The notes below the pieces were generated by a model. It worked only from the letters and a program-made list of their open reading frames with translations, did not search any database and was not told the origin of the DNA. A DNA stretch of 64,000 bases, from assembly GCF_022921055.1 (NCBI RefSeq), contig NZ_CP095061.1:30001-94000 (forward strand). Reading direction: 5' to 3'. A program made the position numbers and the translations under genes. Shown piece by piece: positions 1 to 9,545 of the stretch; position 1 is the stretch's first letter; every line of letters starts with the position of its first letter. This DNA comes from Hymenobacter volaticus (lineage in GTDB: Bacteria > Bacteroidota > Bacteroidia > Cytophagales > Hymenobacteraceae).

Positions 1-961
<961 letters not shown>

Positions 962-1053
962 AGCAGTACAGACTCCTTACATGGGGTACTTTTTTTCTCT
1001 CTTGTCCTTGTGTCAATGATATAGGCCGGTTGTCGAGTTTCGTAAGGGACGAC

Positions 1054-1177
1054 CGGTTGCCAGTAATGGTGGCTTTAGCCCGGGTGTTCACCTCTTCCCA
1101 TTCCGAACAGAGTCGTTAAGCCCCGGAGCGCCTATGGTACTGCCTTCATCGGTGGGAGAGTCGGTCGCCGCCAACCT
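1054..1177 (+). rRNA. 5S ribosomal RNA
   Basis: The block contains the conserved 5S segments CACCTCTTCCCATTCCGAAC (about 1090-1109) and GCGCCTATGGTACTGC (about 1128-1143). The ends can pair: GGTTG at 1055-1059 with CAACC at 1172-1176. It lies about 90 bases downstream of 23S in the same direction with no tRNA between, the expected end of a rRNA operon. Exact ends are inferred from the terminal helix. Confidence 0.93.
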
Positions 1178-1196
1178 TACCTAGTAGAGTGCTTGT

Positions 1197-1236
1197 CCGC
1201 CCCTCCGGCCCGTGCCGTCGAGGGGCGGTTTGCGTT
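1197..1236 (+). terminator. rRNA operon terminator 1
   Basis: A 9-bp perfect stem (CCGCCCCTC at 1197-1205, GAGGGGCGG at 1220-1228) with a 14-base loop is followed by a short T-rich stretch. It lies 20 bases after the 5S gene. Confidence 0.75.
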
Positions 1237-1240
1237 TAGG

Positions 1241-1265
1241 CCGGTCGCTGCCAATCTTGTACTAG
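1241..1265 (+). repeat. Degenerate copy of the 5S rRNA 3' tail
   Basis: Bases 1241-1265 repeat the 5S 3' end and its first flanking bases (1161-1184), differing by a few substitutions and one inserted base; both contain CGGTCGC, GCCAA, CTT and CTAG in order. The copy sits between the two rRNA terminators. It may be the remnant of a second 5S gene or a scar of recombination between rRNA operons (inference). Confidence 0.55.
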
Positions 1266-1270
1266 GGAAA

Positions 1271-1303
1271 AGGGGCTGGTTCGGAAGAGCCAGCCCCTCT
1301 TCT
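1271..1303 (+). terminator. rRNA operon terminator 2
   Basis: An 11-12 bp hairpin (AGGGGCTGGTTC at 1271-1282 with GAGCCAGCCCCT at 1287-1298, one G-U pair) has a GGAA tetraloop and is followed by a T-rich stretch. It is probably a back-up terminator for the rRNA operon. Confidence 0.7.
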
Positions 1304-1554
1304 GTTAAGTTATGTTACTATAGATTCACGTTCCTCCTTGAAGGCGGTGATGAATTGGTTAGCTGACGAGGTAGGTTAGTTTATGATGCTGACTTGTTAG
1401 TCGCTTCTCTATCATCTTTTCTCGTTGCTGTAGGCATAATTCCAGGGATTAAATGGTTTGCTACCACTTGAAGTATGAATAGCGAATAGATGCTAATTCA
1501 TTTGTACCAAGAACTTTCAGATCTATAAGATGGTGTTTCTTGTTACTAGGGTAA

Positions 1555-1616
1555 GCATCATACAAAAGGCCAAGATTCAAGCTGCTTAGCTTGAATCTTG
1601 GCCTTTTGTATGATGC
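1555..1616. terminator. 29-bp perfect palindrome, probable bidirectional terminator
   Basis: Arms 1555-1583 and 1588-1616 are exact reverse complements around a GCTT loop. The stem holds an AAAAGGCC/GGCCTTTT segment, so either strand gives a hairpin whose 3' arm contains a T-tract. It lies 58 bases beyond the stop of tamL and faces the rRNA operon end, so it probably terminates tamL-tamB transcription. The rest of 1304-1673 shows no gene; the 63-codon minus-strand frame there is built around the palindrome and is rejected. Confidence 0.75.
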
Positions 1617-1673
1617 TCCCAGTTTGTTTATGTGTAGCCTTGATGGTTCCAATCAAGCTAGACATTGCAATAC

Positions 1674-4097
1674 TTAGAAAGGATAGCCAATTGCAATATT
1701 TAACTTGATAGCTTTAGGGCCAGTCTTGTTAGCAGTAATCGGATCGCCGGTAGGCGTTTCTATATCTACGTTGTCATAAGGATAAATTAATGGGTAAGCT
1801 GCATCGAGACGAATTACAAAAAACTGGACATCGATGCGAATACCCGCACCAGCACCCACAGCCATTTGCTGTAAAAAAGTCTTGAACTGAAATTGACCAT
1901 TCTGTCCATCCGGATTCCCATTAGAATCATAGGTGGCGCGGCTAGCATCGGCGTTTACCAGCCAGATGTTACCAGCGTCTACAAATAGGGCACCTTTTAC
2001 ATAGGGAAACAAATCTTGACGGTATTCTACATTAGCTTCTAAGCGGATATCACCTACTTGGTCGTAGAAGCCACTATTGGCTTTACGCTGTGTTTCGCTA
2101 GGACGGTAGGTGCCTGGCCCTATGCCGCGGGCGTTGAAAGCGCGTACACTGTTAGGGCCACCGATACCATATTGCTTGAGGTAAGGAAGGACATTAGAAT
2201 TCAGATATGGCATGCCTACACCTATGAGCAGACGGGTTGCAATTTTGTTGCCGCTGGTGGGATTAGCGGACATTCGGTAATAGTTGCGCAGCTCTAAGTC
2301 GACTTTGGTGTACTGCGAATACTCTTGACCGAATAATGCGTAGGACCCGTTTTCGGTCTTAGAGGAGCCGCTGAGGCTTTGGAGTAGGTAGGCCAGGTTA
2401 CCTGATAAATCTAGGCCACCGCTGAAGTAAAACTGGTTGCGGCGCTGCTCCAACGATTGTTGGTTGTATGTGTATTGGTAGCTGCTACCCAAGATGAATT
2501 GCTGCCGAAAGCTGTTTGCTAAGAAGGGTCGCTCATTCAGCAGGTCAGTGAATACTTGCTCTTGCTTGCTTAGTCTGAGGTACTGCAAGTCGATAGGTTG
2601 CAGGCGTTGCTCATTGGTAACCTTGGTTTTCCAGCTATAGCCGTAGCCTAGATTAAAGATGTCTTCCTGAAAGTATTTGGTTCGTAGGACATACTTGTAG
2701 CCTGCTTCAAAGAAGGTGCGGGGTTGAAAGTCGGAGTTGCGTAGGCGAATATCAAAAGGTGGCGTAATGAGCCGCGGAACGAGCAATTGTGCATCAAGAC
2801 CGTATTGCGTTGAAGTAACGCCAGATAAAGCGCCTTGCCCCGTCTCAGCGGAGGCGCTGGCATTTACGAGCAGTTGTTCTGCACCGCGTAGTGCCGATCT
2901 GTTGCGGAACTGCAACACCAAGGATGGTCCAGTAAAGATGTTAGACGTGTTCATCTGAAGCTCGGCACGCAAAGACTTTTTGGGTACCTGCGTCATGCGT
3001 ACAAAGGCATTCAGATGGCCATAGCCGGCAGAATCGGGAACGTTACGAGCGGGGCGGAATCGGATATCAACGTATTTGAAGGTACCTAAGCTCATGAGAC
3101 GACTTAAGGTCTGGTCGGAGCGGCGGCGACGGTAGAGGCTATCGGGATAAAGAAATGTAGCGTTGGTGATGGCCTTCGCCTTGAAAACTTTCTCATCGGG
3201 GAAATAGCGGTAGCCTCTGTAGGGTATCGGTGTGCGACCGGCAGATGCGGTATCGGATAGTGAGTAATCGGTATTAAGAGTTACGCGGTTCAGAACGTAT
3301 GGGCGCACCGCACGATCCTGAATGTTGTTCTTTACCGTTACGTAGATATTAACTTGGTTGTCGAGGGTGCTATCTACTTGGAACAGGATGTTGTCGGGTG
3401 AAAAATAGTAGTAGCCTTGGTTCTTGAGGATGCCATCAATGCGTACTCGCTCATTAACTAAAGTCTGGAGATTATACGGGTCACCTACTTTCAGTAGAGA
3501 GCCGGCTTTGGTAGCTTGAATGGCCCGGTCAACGAGCGTATCACGGTTTGGGAACTGGATTTCCTTGATGAGGTAGGGCTTACCAACCCTGGCCGTATAG
3601 TCAACTGAGGCAGTTTGGTCTTTCACTTCAACTTTGGCATTCACAGCCGGCTTGAAATACCCGTTGTTGTTGAGCCGGTTGACCATCAATCCCTTTACAC
3701 GCTGAGTGTCCACTTCACTTAATAGCACTGGCTTTTCGCCGTACTTGTCAGCTATCCACTTGCCTATTCCTTTGGTCTTGCCTTCACCGAGATGCCAGAA
3801 GTACAGTTTTGGCCGCTGCCCTAGAAAAGAGGTATTTGGCTTAGGAGCAATAACCCCTTCTAGTTCGGTGGTCAGAAGGCTCTCGTTTGAGATGGGGCTA
3901 TCTGACTTCAGCTTTACGGTGCTACCCGTATATAGCTTGGAGCCTTCAGGAATATACTTGGTACCTGAGCATGATGCCGCTGTTAGTAAAACAACCAGAG
4001 CTGCCCAACGTCCAAACTTATTTTTCCAACTCCTCACTTTAGAAGTAGAAGAATAAGCCAGACCATTCTTGACTGGACGAGGAGCACTAGTGAGCAT
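1674..4097 (-). CDS. tamL: TamL-like lipidated Omp85 outer-membrane assembly protein
   Basis: Omp85-family protein of about 807 aa that should work with TamB in moving or inserting material at the outer membrane. Residues 31-43 form a hydrophobic stretch ending in a lipobox (LTAASC, Cys43), marking a lipoprotein, which separates Bacteroidota TamL from ordinary TamA. POTRA-like repeats fill roughly residues 50-360, followed by a beta-barrel ending in a terminal Phe (GYPF), the usual signal for outer-membrane insertion. The ATG at 4097 leaves a long region before the hydrophobic stretch; a GTG at about 4037 would give a more typical lipoprotein signal, so the start is uncertain. It lies 70 bp downstream of tamB in the same direction, probably an operon. 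The TamL assignment uses the lipobox plus the TamB neighbour. Confidence 0.88.
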   Translation of the reverse strand: MLTSAPRPVKNGLAYSSTSKVRSWKNKFGRWAALVVLLTAASCSGTKYIPEGSKLYTGSTVKLKSDSPISNESLLTTELEGVIAPKPNTSFLGQRPKLYFWHLGEGKTKGIGKWIADKYGEKPVLLSEVDTQRVKGLMVNRLNNNGYFKPAVNAKVEVKDQTASVDYTARVGKPYLIKEIQFPNRDTLVDRAIQATKAGSLLKVGDPYNLQTLVNERVRIDGILKNQGYYYFSPDNILFQVDSTLDNQVNIYVTVKNNIQDRAVRPYVLNRVTLNTDYSLSDTASAGRTPIPYRGYRYFPDEKVFKAKAITNATFLYPDSLYRRRRSDQTLSRLMSLGTFKYVDIRFRPARNVPDSAGYGHLNAFVRMTQVPKKSLRAELQMNTSNIFTGPSLVLQFRNRSALRGAEQLLVNASASAETGQGALSGVTSTQYGLDAQLLVPRLITPPFDIRLRNSDFQPRTFFEAGYKYVLRTKYFQEDIFNLGYGYSWKTKVTNEQRLQPIDLQYLRLSKQEQVFTDLLNERPFLANSFRQQFILGSSYQYTYNQQSLEQRRNQFYFSGGLDLSGNLAYLLQSLSGSSKTENGSYALFGQEYSQYTKVDLELRNYYRMSANPTSGNKIATRLLIGVGMPYLNSNVLPYLKQYGIGGPNSVRAFNARGIGPGTYRPSETQRKANSGFYDQVGDIRLEANVEYRQDLFPYVKGALFVDAGNIWLVNADASRATYDSNGNPDGQNGQFQFKTFLQQMAVGAGAGIRIDVQFFVIRLDAAYPLIYPYDNVDIETPTGDPITANKTGPKAIKLNIAIGYPF

Positions 4098-4167
4098 ATG
4101 CAATAGGTGTTTTGTTGAGCTTCTGAGAAAACTGCTGGCGCGGCACTACCGAGCGTTGTAAGTCAGC

Positions 4168-7100
4168 CTAGCGGCCAGAAGTAGTAGCACGCTGGGCAGT
4201 CCGGAGGGAATCGCGGCGGGGAGCAGTGGTGATGACGTTCGAGGAATCGGGATTGGCTTTCCGCTCGCGGCGGTTACGGCGACGGTTATCTTTCACTTCC
4301 TCCTTCACTTCCTTGTCGAGGCCCTTGAAAAGGTCTGCCAAGCTCTGATAGTCGCGCTGGAAAATCAGGGAGACACCGTTCCGAATGTATTGGCCGTCGA
4401 TGTCGGCGTAGGCATTGTTGCGGAATGCCCGGAGGCGGATGCGGCCGTTGGCCAGTACATTGTACTCGATACTTACATCGCCAGCAAAATTGCTAACTCC
4501 TTGCTGCCCCTGGGTGGCTTGGTTGCCTCCGCCAGCTAGAGGGACATCAGTACCTAGCCGTACGCTTACCCGGTCATTGAAAAGCTGTCGACGCACGGCT
4601 ACATTCAGGTCAGTACGCGTTTTCTCCGAGCCGCTTGAAAAGTCAGCAGAGGAATTTACGCCTAGCTCTACACCGAGATTGGAAAGGTAACTACCAGTGA
4701 GGTTGTTGAGCTGCTGGGTTAGTACTTGGCTTGCACTACCTCGCAACTGGTCGTTTACAAGGCTTCCACTACTGCTCTTGAATGGGTCGCTGGCGAGGAA
4801 GCGGTTAAGAACCAGCAGCGAGAAAACCTGCTTATTGAGTTCCGACGATTCGCTAGGCTGACGCAACTGCGCTAAGCGTGCTTCAATTTCATTGCGGCTA
4901 ATCACATTGCTGTTTTCAGGAAGCTTGATATCAAAGCCAATAGTTGGTTTCAGAAGCTCACCAGTAACATTTAAGTACACCTGAAAAGGTGTGGTGTTGC
5001 GCAAGCGCGGATCATCAGTAGTAGGACCTTGAGAGGCTAGTAATTCGGCAGGAGCCGCTTTCACTTCGTAGATGGCAGCTATACTCAACTGGGCATTGTA
5101 CGGATCACCAGACCAGACGAGGTAGCTGCCTTGACCGATAGCGAATTCGCGCGAAGCCAAGTCGTAGAGCGACATGTAGTAGCTGCCTTCGGCTACTTCT
5201 AAACGTCCGGCCAGAGTAATAGAGCCGGCAGCATTGATGGTAGTATTAAGCGTTCCGTTGGCGCGCACTTTTAGGTTATCGCCGGAAAGTGGATCAATGA
5301 TGACAGTGAATTGGCTTTTGTTATTGACCGTGATGCGGGCGGAAATGTCGTAGCCGGAAGCTGTTTTGGCGGTGTCTACGGGTACTTGTTGAGCCAGCAT
5401 CGGGTCAATGGGGGCGCTTTTATCGACCCATTCCACAATGCCGTCCGTTTCTACCAAGCCCGCCTCGTCGTTGGGAGTCACTACCGTCAGCGCGGAGTTG
5501 TCGCCGACAACCGCGCGCGTGTTGATTACGGGTAGGTCAAGAGTGCCGCTGATACGCGTATCGGAGTCAACAATCAGTCTGCCGTAGAACAGAGGATTGT
5601 CGCGGGCGGTGCTTTGAATGGCTACAAAGTCTTCGGTAGTGGCATTGAGGTTGAAGCGGTAGTCATCGACGTAGTTTTTAGTGAGCACCCGGCCTTCTAC
5701 TACTGCTTTGTTACCCAAGGAATCGAGCACGGTGAAGTTGTCGAAGCGCAGGCCTTGGTCGTCGAAATTAATGGACTGGCTTTGGATTCGGAAGGGTGCG
5801 CCTAGCTGGGTGAGTGTGAAACCCGCGTCGGCAGTGGTCGTCAGGGTGCCATTGATACGGGGCTGGCTGACGGTGCCATTTACGGTCAGGTTGCCAGTAA
5901 TGCCACCAACGGTTTCTTGTAGCTGACCAACTGAGAACGGCTCGGCTATTTTCAAGTCAAACCGATTGACATTGACAGCAAACTGGATGGGGCTTGGTGG
6001 CGTGGCCAAATAGTAGCCGACTGCCTGCACGTCCATGCCCTGCTGGTTGGTGAGGCGCACATCAACGTTGTAGCGGTCGGGGGTAGGGTTAGTCGCCTTC
6101 AGATTGATATCGCCAAGCACCGACTTGTTGAAGGCGAAGCCCGTGAGAGCGGCATCGGCTGTGAAGGCCTGCCGAGGCTGCCCAAGGCTAAAGGCTATGG
6201 CTTGGCCGTTGAGCGTTCCGGCTACCAAAGAGTCTTGCAAACCAGCAGCACGAGCTAAGCCATTGATTTCCAAGTTGCCCATGCTGACCTGAAGCGGATA
6301 CTGCGCACCGGCCAACGTTTGAAGGGTCAGGAAGCGGTTGTTGCGGCGGAACTCTACATTTTGAGCGAAGATGGCGCCGTTGGTGGTTGTGTAGCGAAGC
6401 TCGTTGCCAGGCGTTACGGTCCATTCTACGCCGTCGAGCAACACCTTCGGGTCGAAGCTGAAGGCGTAGGCGTCGCCGCCACGTAACACCCGCAGCACAC
6501 CCGCCAGGTTCAGCCGTTCGGCGCTATCCGATTCGGCAATGCGCAGGCGGGTGCCAATCTGGTTGTTCTGTATGCTACCCGCCAGCGTTGGGTTCGGAAT
6601 GCGCAACGAGGTGTCTTGGCTGACCTGTCGTAAGCCTAAGGCGTAATCCAGCTTTTCGGGGTTGGAGCTCACATCAAATTTCAACGAGTCCAAGGCAAAG
6701 CCGAGGTAGACGATACGCACGATACGGCTTCTGAGGCGTAAGTCGGCTTCGCGGCTGTCGAACGAGCCGGTGAGCTTGAACGGGGTGAGCTGCTTGAGGT
6801 CGGGCACCAGCCGTTGCACTAGCTGGGTGTTCTTCACGTTGGCATCAAAGCTGAATTGCCGGTAAGCCGCCGAAGGTCGGAACTGAACTCCCGGCAAATC
6901 GAAGTACCGGTCGATATGGCTTTGTAATACCGTGGCTAAGTCGCCGAGGGCCGTGTTGCCTTGCAGGTTGAGGTCGACAATATTGGAGTTGAAGGCCACC
7001 TCGGTGCGACCCGGCCGCTGCACAATACGACCAGTTATCGAGTCGAGGGCAATGGGCGTATTGTCGCGCACCACCACAATGTTGCGGCCCGTGAAGGTGC

Positions 7101-9057
7101 CATTAATGGAGTTGGCATCGGCACCGCTCAGGTTGGCGGTCAGGTCGCCTTGTACGCGCAAGTCGCCACCCGTGTAGAAGCCCAGGGCGGTGAGGTTGGC
7201 GCCGCGTAGGTTGAGGCGTTGTACCTCGTAGCTTGGGTTGTCGGCGTTACGCAAGTTGATGGTCGCCAGCAAATCGAGGTTCAGGTTGGGGTCTTGGCGG
7301 CTGCGCGCATCCACTACGTAGCGGTTCCGGTCGATGCCCACATTAGCCGCGATGCCGCGGTACGTATAGCCGTTGTAGGTGGCACTGCGCACGTTGGCTA
7401 CCAACTTTCCACGCAGCAGGTTAGGATCGAGGCCCCCGCGGCCGGAGAGGCGGCCATCGGCTGTGATGCGGCCAATAGTTGGGTCGCGCAGTACTTTGCC
7501 CACATCGAAGCCTTGCACATTGAACGTGGCATTGATGGGTTCTTGCCCTTTGGGTCCGGCGCCCAAATCTACCTTAGCCGCTACGTTGCCGAAGCTAGTG
7601 GTAGCTCGCAGATCGGTGTCAAAAAGCAAAGCCGTAGGCCGTCCCCGGAAAGTGCCGGCTACATTGATGCGCGGTGGCAGTTGAAAGTCGGGCGGGATAG
7701 TACCCTTGGGCACCAAGCTGTTGATGTCGGCCGACGTGGTAGTGAATTGCTTGATGTTGAAGTCGGTGAAGAGGCGCTGGTCGGTTTCAGGCAACCCCTG
7801 AATTCGGCCGCTGGCCTTCACAACGGTGTTGCGGAAACCCACAAAGTCGAGGTCCCGGATGCGCAAGTCACCTACGCGGCCACTCACACGCCCACTCACC
7901 AACACCGACTGATTAGGGCCCGTGTTGAAGGGTGGGGTAGTAGCTAGGTCGGGCGCTAAATACAGAATGTCGCGGAAGCCAATGCGCACGTCGCGCAGGT
8001 CGCCTTCGATGCCGAGGTTGGGCAGTTGTTTGGTATCCGACAGCGCGTCGAGGCTGGCGTAGCGCATGCCAAGCGTCTGGCGGATGCGGGTGTGCGGCGT
8101 GATCAGATCGAGGTTGGTAAGCCGGGTTTGCACCGAATCAAATACCACATCCGCCTTGGTGGAGGTAATCTGAAAGCCGCTCTGGTCTTTACCAGCTAGT
8201 TGCGTGATACGACCGGTGGTGCTGTTTTCCGAGTATGAAAGGTTCTCTAGGTTGAGTGTGAGGTCAGTGAACTTGAGGTGGTTGTAGTCGAGAGCCGGTA
8301 CGCGAGTGCGTAAGCGAGGCTCATCGAAATTATCGAAGGCAACGTCCACACCGGTGATGTCGGAGCGCTTCAATGTAACCACCCAACTAGCTTCCTGACC
8401 CGTAGCTTTTTCCACGGCATCGTTGATGTCCCGTACAGCTTCGGCAGGGTTAACGACGCGCTTCTCTACCGGCACATTTTCGTTTTGGGCGTAGGCGATG
8501 CTGGTGTTGCGCAGCAGGAGCGTGTTCAAGTCAACGCGCGAGTTGATGAGGTCGATGTTGTCGGCCGTAATGTCGGCTTCGCCCACACGGGTACTGATAA
8601 ATTGGGCCGAGGGCGTGTTCCTGTACACCAAGCTGACGTTGTTGAGCGTAGCCTTGTTCAGCCCAAAGGTTAGTTCCAGCGGCTCGGAAACGGCAGTGTC
8701 GGGTGGGGCCGTTTTGCTTTGCTCCATGCTGATACTGGTGTTGCGCAGCGCGGCCTCATCTACTTTATAAATAGATTGGTCTACGTCCACCGCGTCCATG
8801 TTCACGGCCAACTCCCCAACTTTGGTGCTTAGGTTCAGGCCTTCGACTTGGTCGTTGTAGGTGAGGTAGATGCTAGTCAGGCGCAAGTCGCCGATGTCGT
8901 ATTTGAAGCCGGAACCAGTGGTATCGGCTGGAGTAGTGGTGGTTGTGTCGCCGGCGGTGAAGGCGTTGACAATGAAATCGTAATTGGAAATACTGTCCGG
9001 CTCGGTCCGGCTGATAGCTAGGCGGCCGTCGTTCAGCTCCAAGGACTTTAGGTTCAC
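4168..9057 (-). CDS. tamB: TamB homologue, main body (separated from its N-terminus by a frameshift)
   Basis: A 1629-codon frame rich in alternating short beta-strands with many Asn-, Asp- and Gly-containing turns, typical of the hydrophobic-groove TamB/AsmA-like bridge spanning the periplasm. The last roughly 450 residues match the TamB C-terminal domain that contacts the TamA/TamL barrel. The nominal GTG start is only a Val codon in the middle of the protein: the real N-terminus (inner-membrane anchor) lies in another frame at 9054-9362. Adding one base to the G4 run at 9123-9126 (C4 on the plus strand) joins both into one frame of 1731 aa without internal stops. A basic tail (RRRNRRERK) is near the C-terminus. 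The very long downstream frame argues that the break is recent or a sequence error. Confidence 0.9.
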   Translation of the reverse strand: MNLKSLELNDGRLAISRTEPDSISNYDFIVNAFTAGDTTTTTPADTTGSGFKYDIGDLRLTSIYLTYNDQVEGLNLSTKVGELAVNMDAVDVDQSIYKVDEAALRNTSISMEQSKTAPPDTAVSEPLELTFGLNKATLNNVSLVYRNTPSAQFISTRVGEADITADNIDLINSRVDLNTLLLRNTSIAYAQNENVPVEKRVVNPAEAVRDINDAVEKATGQEASWVVTLKRSDITGVDVAFDNFDEPRLRTRVPALDYNHLKFTDLTLNLENLSYSENSTTGRITQLAGKDQSGFQITSTKADVVFDSVQTRLTNLDLITPHTRIRQTLGMRYASLDALSDTKQLPNLGIEGDLRDVRIGFRDILYLAPDLATTPPFNTGPNQSVLVSGRVSGRVGDLRIRDLDFVGFRNTVVKASGRIQGLPETDQRLFTDFNIKQFTTTSADINSLVPKGTIPPDFQLPPRINVAGTFRGRPTALLFDTDLRATTSFGNVAAKVDLGAGPKGQEPINATFNVQGFDVGKVLRDPTIGRITADGRLSGRGGLDPNLLRGKLVANVRSATYNGYTYRGIAANVGIDRNRYVVDARSRQDPNLNLDLLATINLRNADNPSYEVQRLNLRGANLTALGFYTGGDLRVQGDLTANLSGADANSINGTFTGRNIVVVRDNTPIALDSITGRIVQRPGRTEVAFNSNIVDLNLQGNTALGDLATVLQSHIDRYFDLPGVQFRPSAAYRQFSFDANVKNTQLVQRLVPDLKQLTPFKLTGSFDSREADLRLRSRIVRIVYLGFALDSLKFDVSSNPEKLDYALGLRQVSQDTSLRIPNPTLAGSIQNNQIGTRLRIAESDSAERLNLAGVLRVLRGGDAYAFSFDPKVLLDGVEWTVTPGNELRYTTTNGAIFAQNVEFRRNNRFLTLQTLAGAQYPLQVSMGNLEINGLARAAGLQDSLVAGTLNGQAIAFSLGQPRQAFTADAALTGFAFNKSVLGDINLKATNPTPDRYNVDVRLTNQQGMDVQAVGYYLATPPSPIQFAVNVNRFDLKIAEPFSVGQLQETVGGITGNLTVNGTVSQPRINGTLTTTADAGFTLTQLGAPFRIQSQSINFDDQGLRFDNFTVLDSLGNKAVVEGRVLTKNYVDDYRFNLNATTEDFVAIQSTARDNPLFYGRLIVDSDTRISGTLDLPVINTRAVVGDNSALTVVTPNDEAGLVETDGIVEWVDKSAPIDPMLAQQVPVDTAKTASGYDISARITVNNKSQFTVIIDPLSGDNLKVRANGTLNTTINAAGSITLAGRLEVAEGSYYMSLYDLASREFAIGQGSYLVWSGDPYNAQLSIAAIYEVKAAPAELLASQGPTTDDPRLRNTTPFQVYLNVTGELLKPTIGFDIKLPENSNVISRNEIEARLAQLRQPSESSELNKQVFSLLVLNRFLASDPFKSSSGSLVNDQLRGSASQVLTQQLNNLTGSYLSNLGVELGVNSSADFSSGSEKTRTDLNVAVRRQLFNDRVSVRLGTDVPLAGGGNQATQGQQGVSNFAGDVSIEYNVLANGRIRLRAFRNNAYADIDGQYIRNGVSLIFQRDYQSLADLFKGLDKEVKEEVKDNRRRNRRERKANPDSSNVITTAPRRDSLRTAQRATTSGR

Positions 9058-9362
9058 TTGCGACTTGGTAAGCGCCCAAATGTCAAGGTCGACGCCGAGG
9101 TGACCAACCGACAGCAGCGTGTCCCCTTCTGGTCTTCGACATACACGCCATCGAGGTTCAAGGCGTGTTTGAAGTCGGTGCGGAACTTGCCGATGCGCAC
9201 TTCCGTGCCGATTTTATCTTGCAAGTAGTTGGCTGCTTTACGCGCAACGTAATCTTGCGTAGAAGGAAACTGCAACGCTACTACAACCCCAATCACGAGG
9301 AGTAGCACGAAGCCAACGAGGCCCAAAACAACATACAGCGTACGACGAAGGTAAGTAGGCAC
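9054..9362 (-). CDS. tamB: TamB N-terminal fragment (signal anchor)
   Basis: This 102-codon frame starts at a GTG (9362) and opens with a basic segment (YLRRT) and one transmembrane helix (about residues 8-30), followed by an AsmA-like N-terminal region with VEDQKG at about residues 75-80. After that motif the frame runs into unrelated residues (TRCCRLV...) and stops. In the other frame the sequence continues as DTLLSVGHLGVDLDIWALTK and then the TamB body. This is therefore the broken-off N-terminus of the neighbouring gene, overlapping it by 4 bases, not a separate small protein. Confidence 0.85.
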   Translation of the reverse strand: MPTYLRRTLYVVLGLVGFVLLLVIGVVVALQFPSTQDYVARKAANYLQDKIGTEVRIGKFRTDFKHALNLDGVYVEDQKGTRCCRLVTSASTLTFGRLPSRK

Positions 9363-9545
9363 AGGCGTGGTAATCAGACAGAGTGACGGTTATTACAACC
9401 AAACGGAAAAAGTAAGCTGCGGGTTGGAAGGCAACAGTACAGCTCTATCTCAAACGTTCTGAAGAGGTGTTCGTAGTGCGTCAGGTCTCGATTAAAACCT
9501 ATACTCCCTATCTTTCGCGCTCAACCTATTTCCCCTTCCCCATCC

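Noticed and set aside
962..1053. tRNA between 23S and 5S genes
   Set aside because: No TTCGAA/GGTTC-type T-loop with matching arms in the spacer.
1461..1652. 63-codon minus-strand frame near the rRNA operon
   Set aside because: It translates through the perfect 29-bp palindrome and has no family features.
7219..7947. 242-codon plus-strand frame opposite tamB
   Set aside because: An antisense shadow of the long tamB frame: Val/Ala/Gly-rich composition, no recognisable domain.
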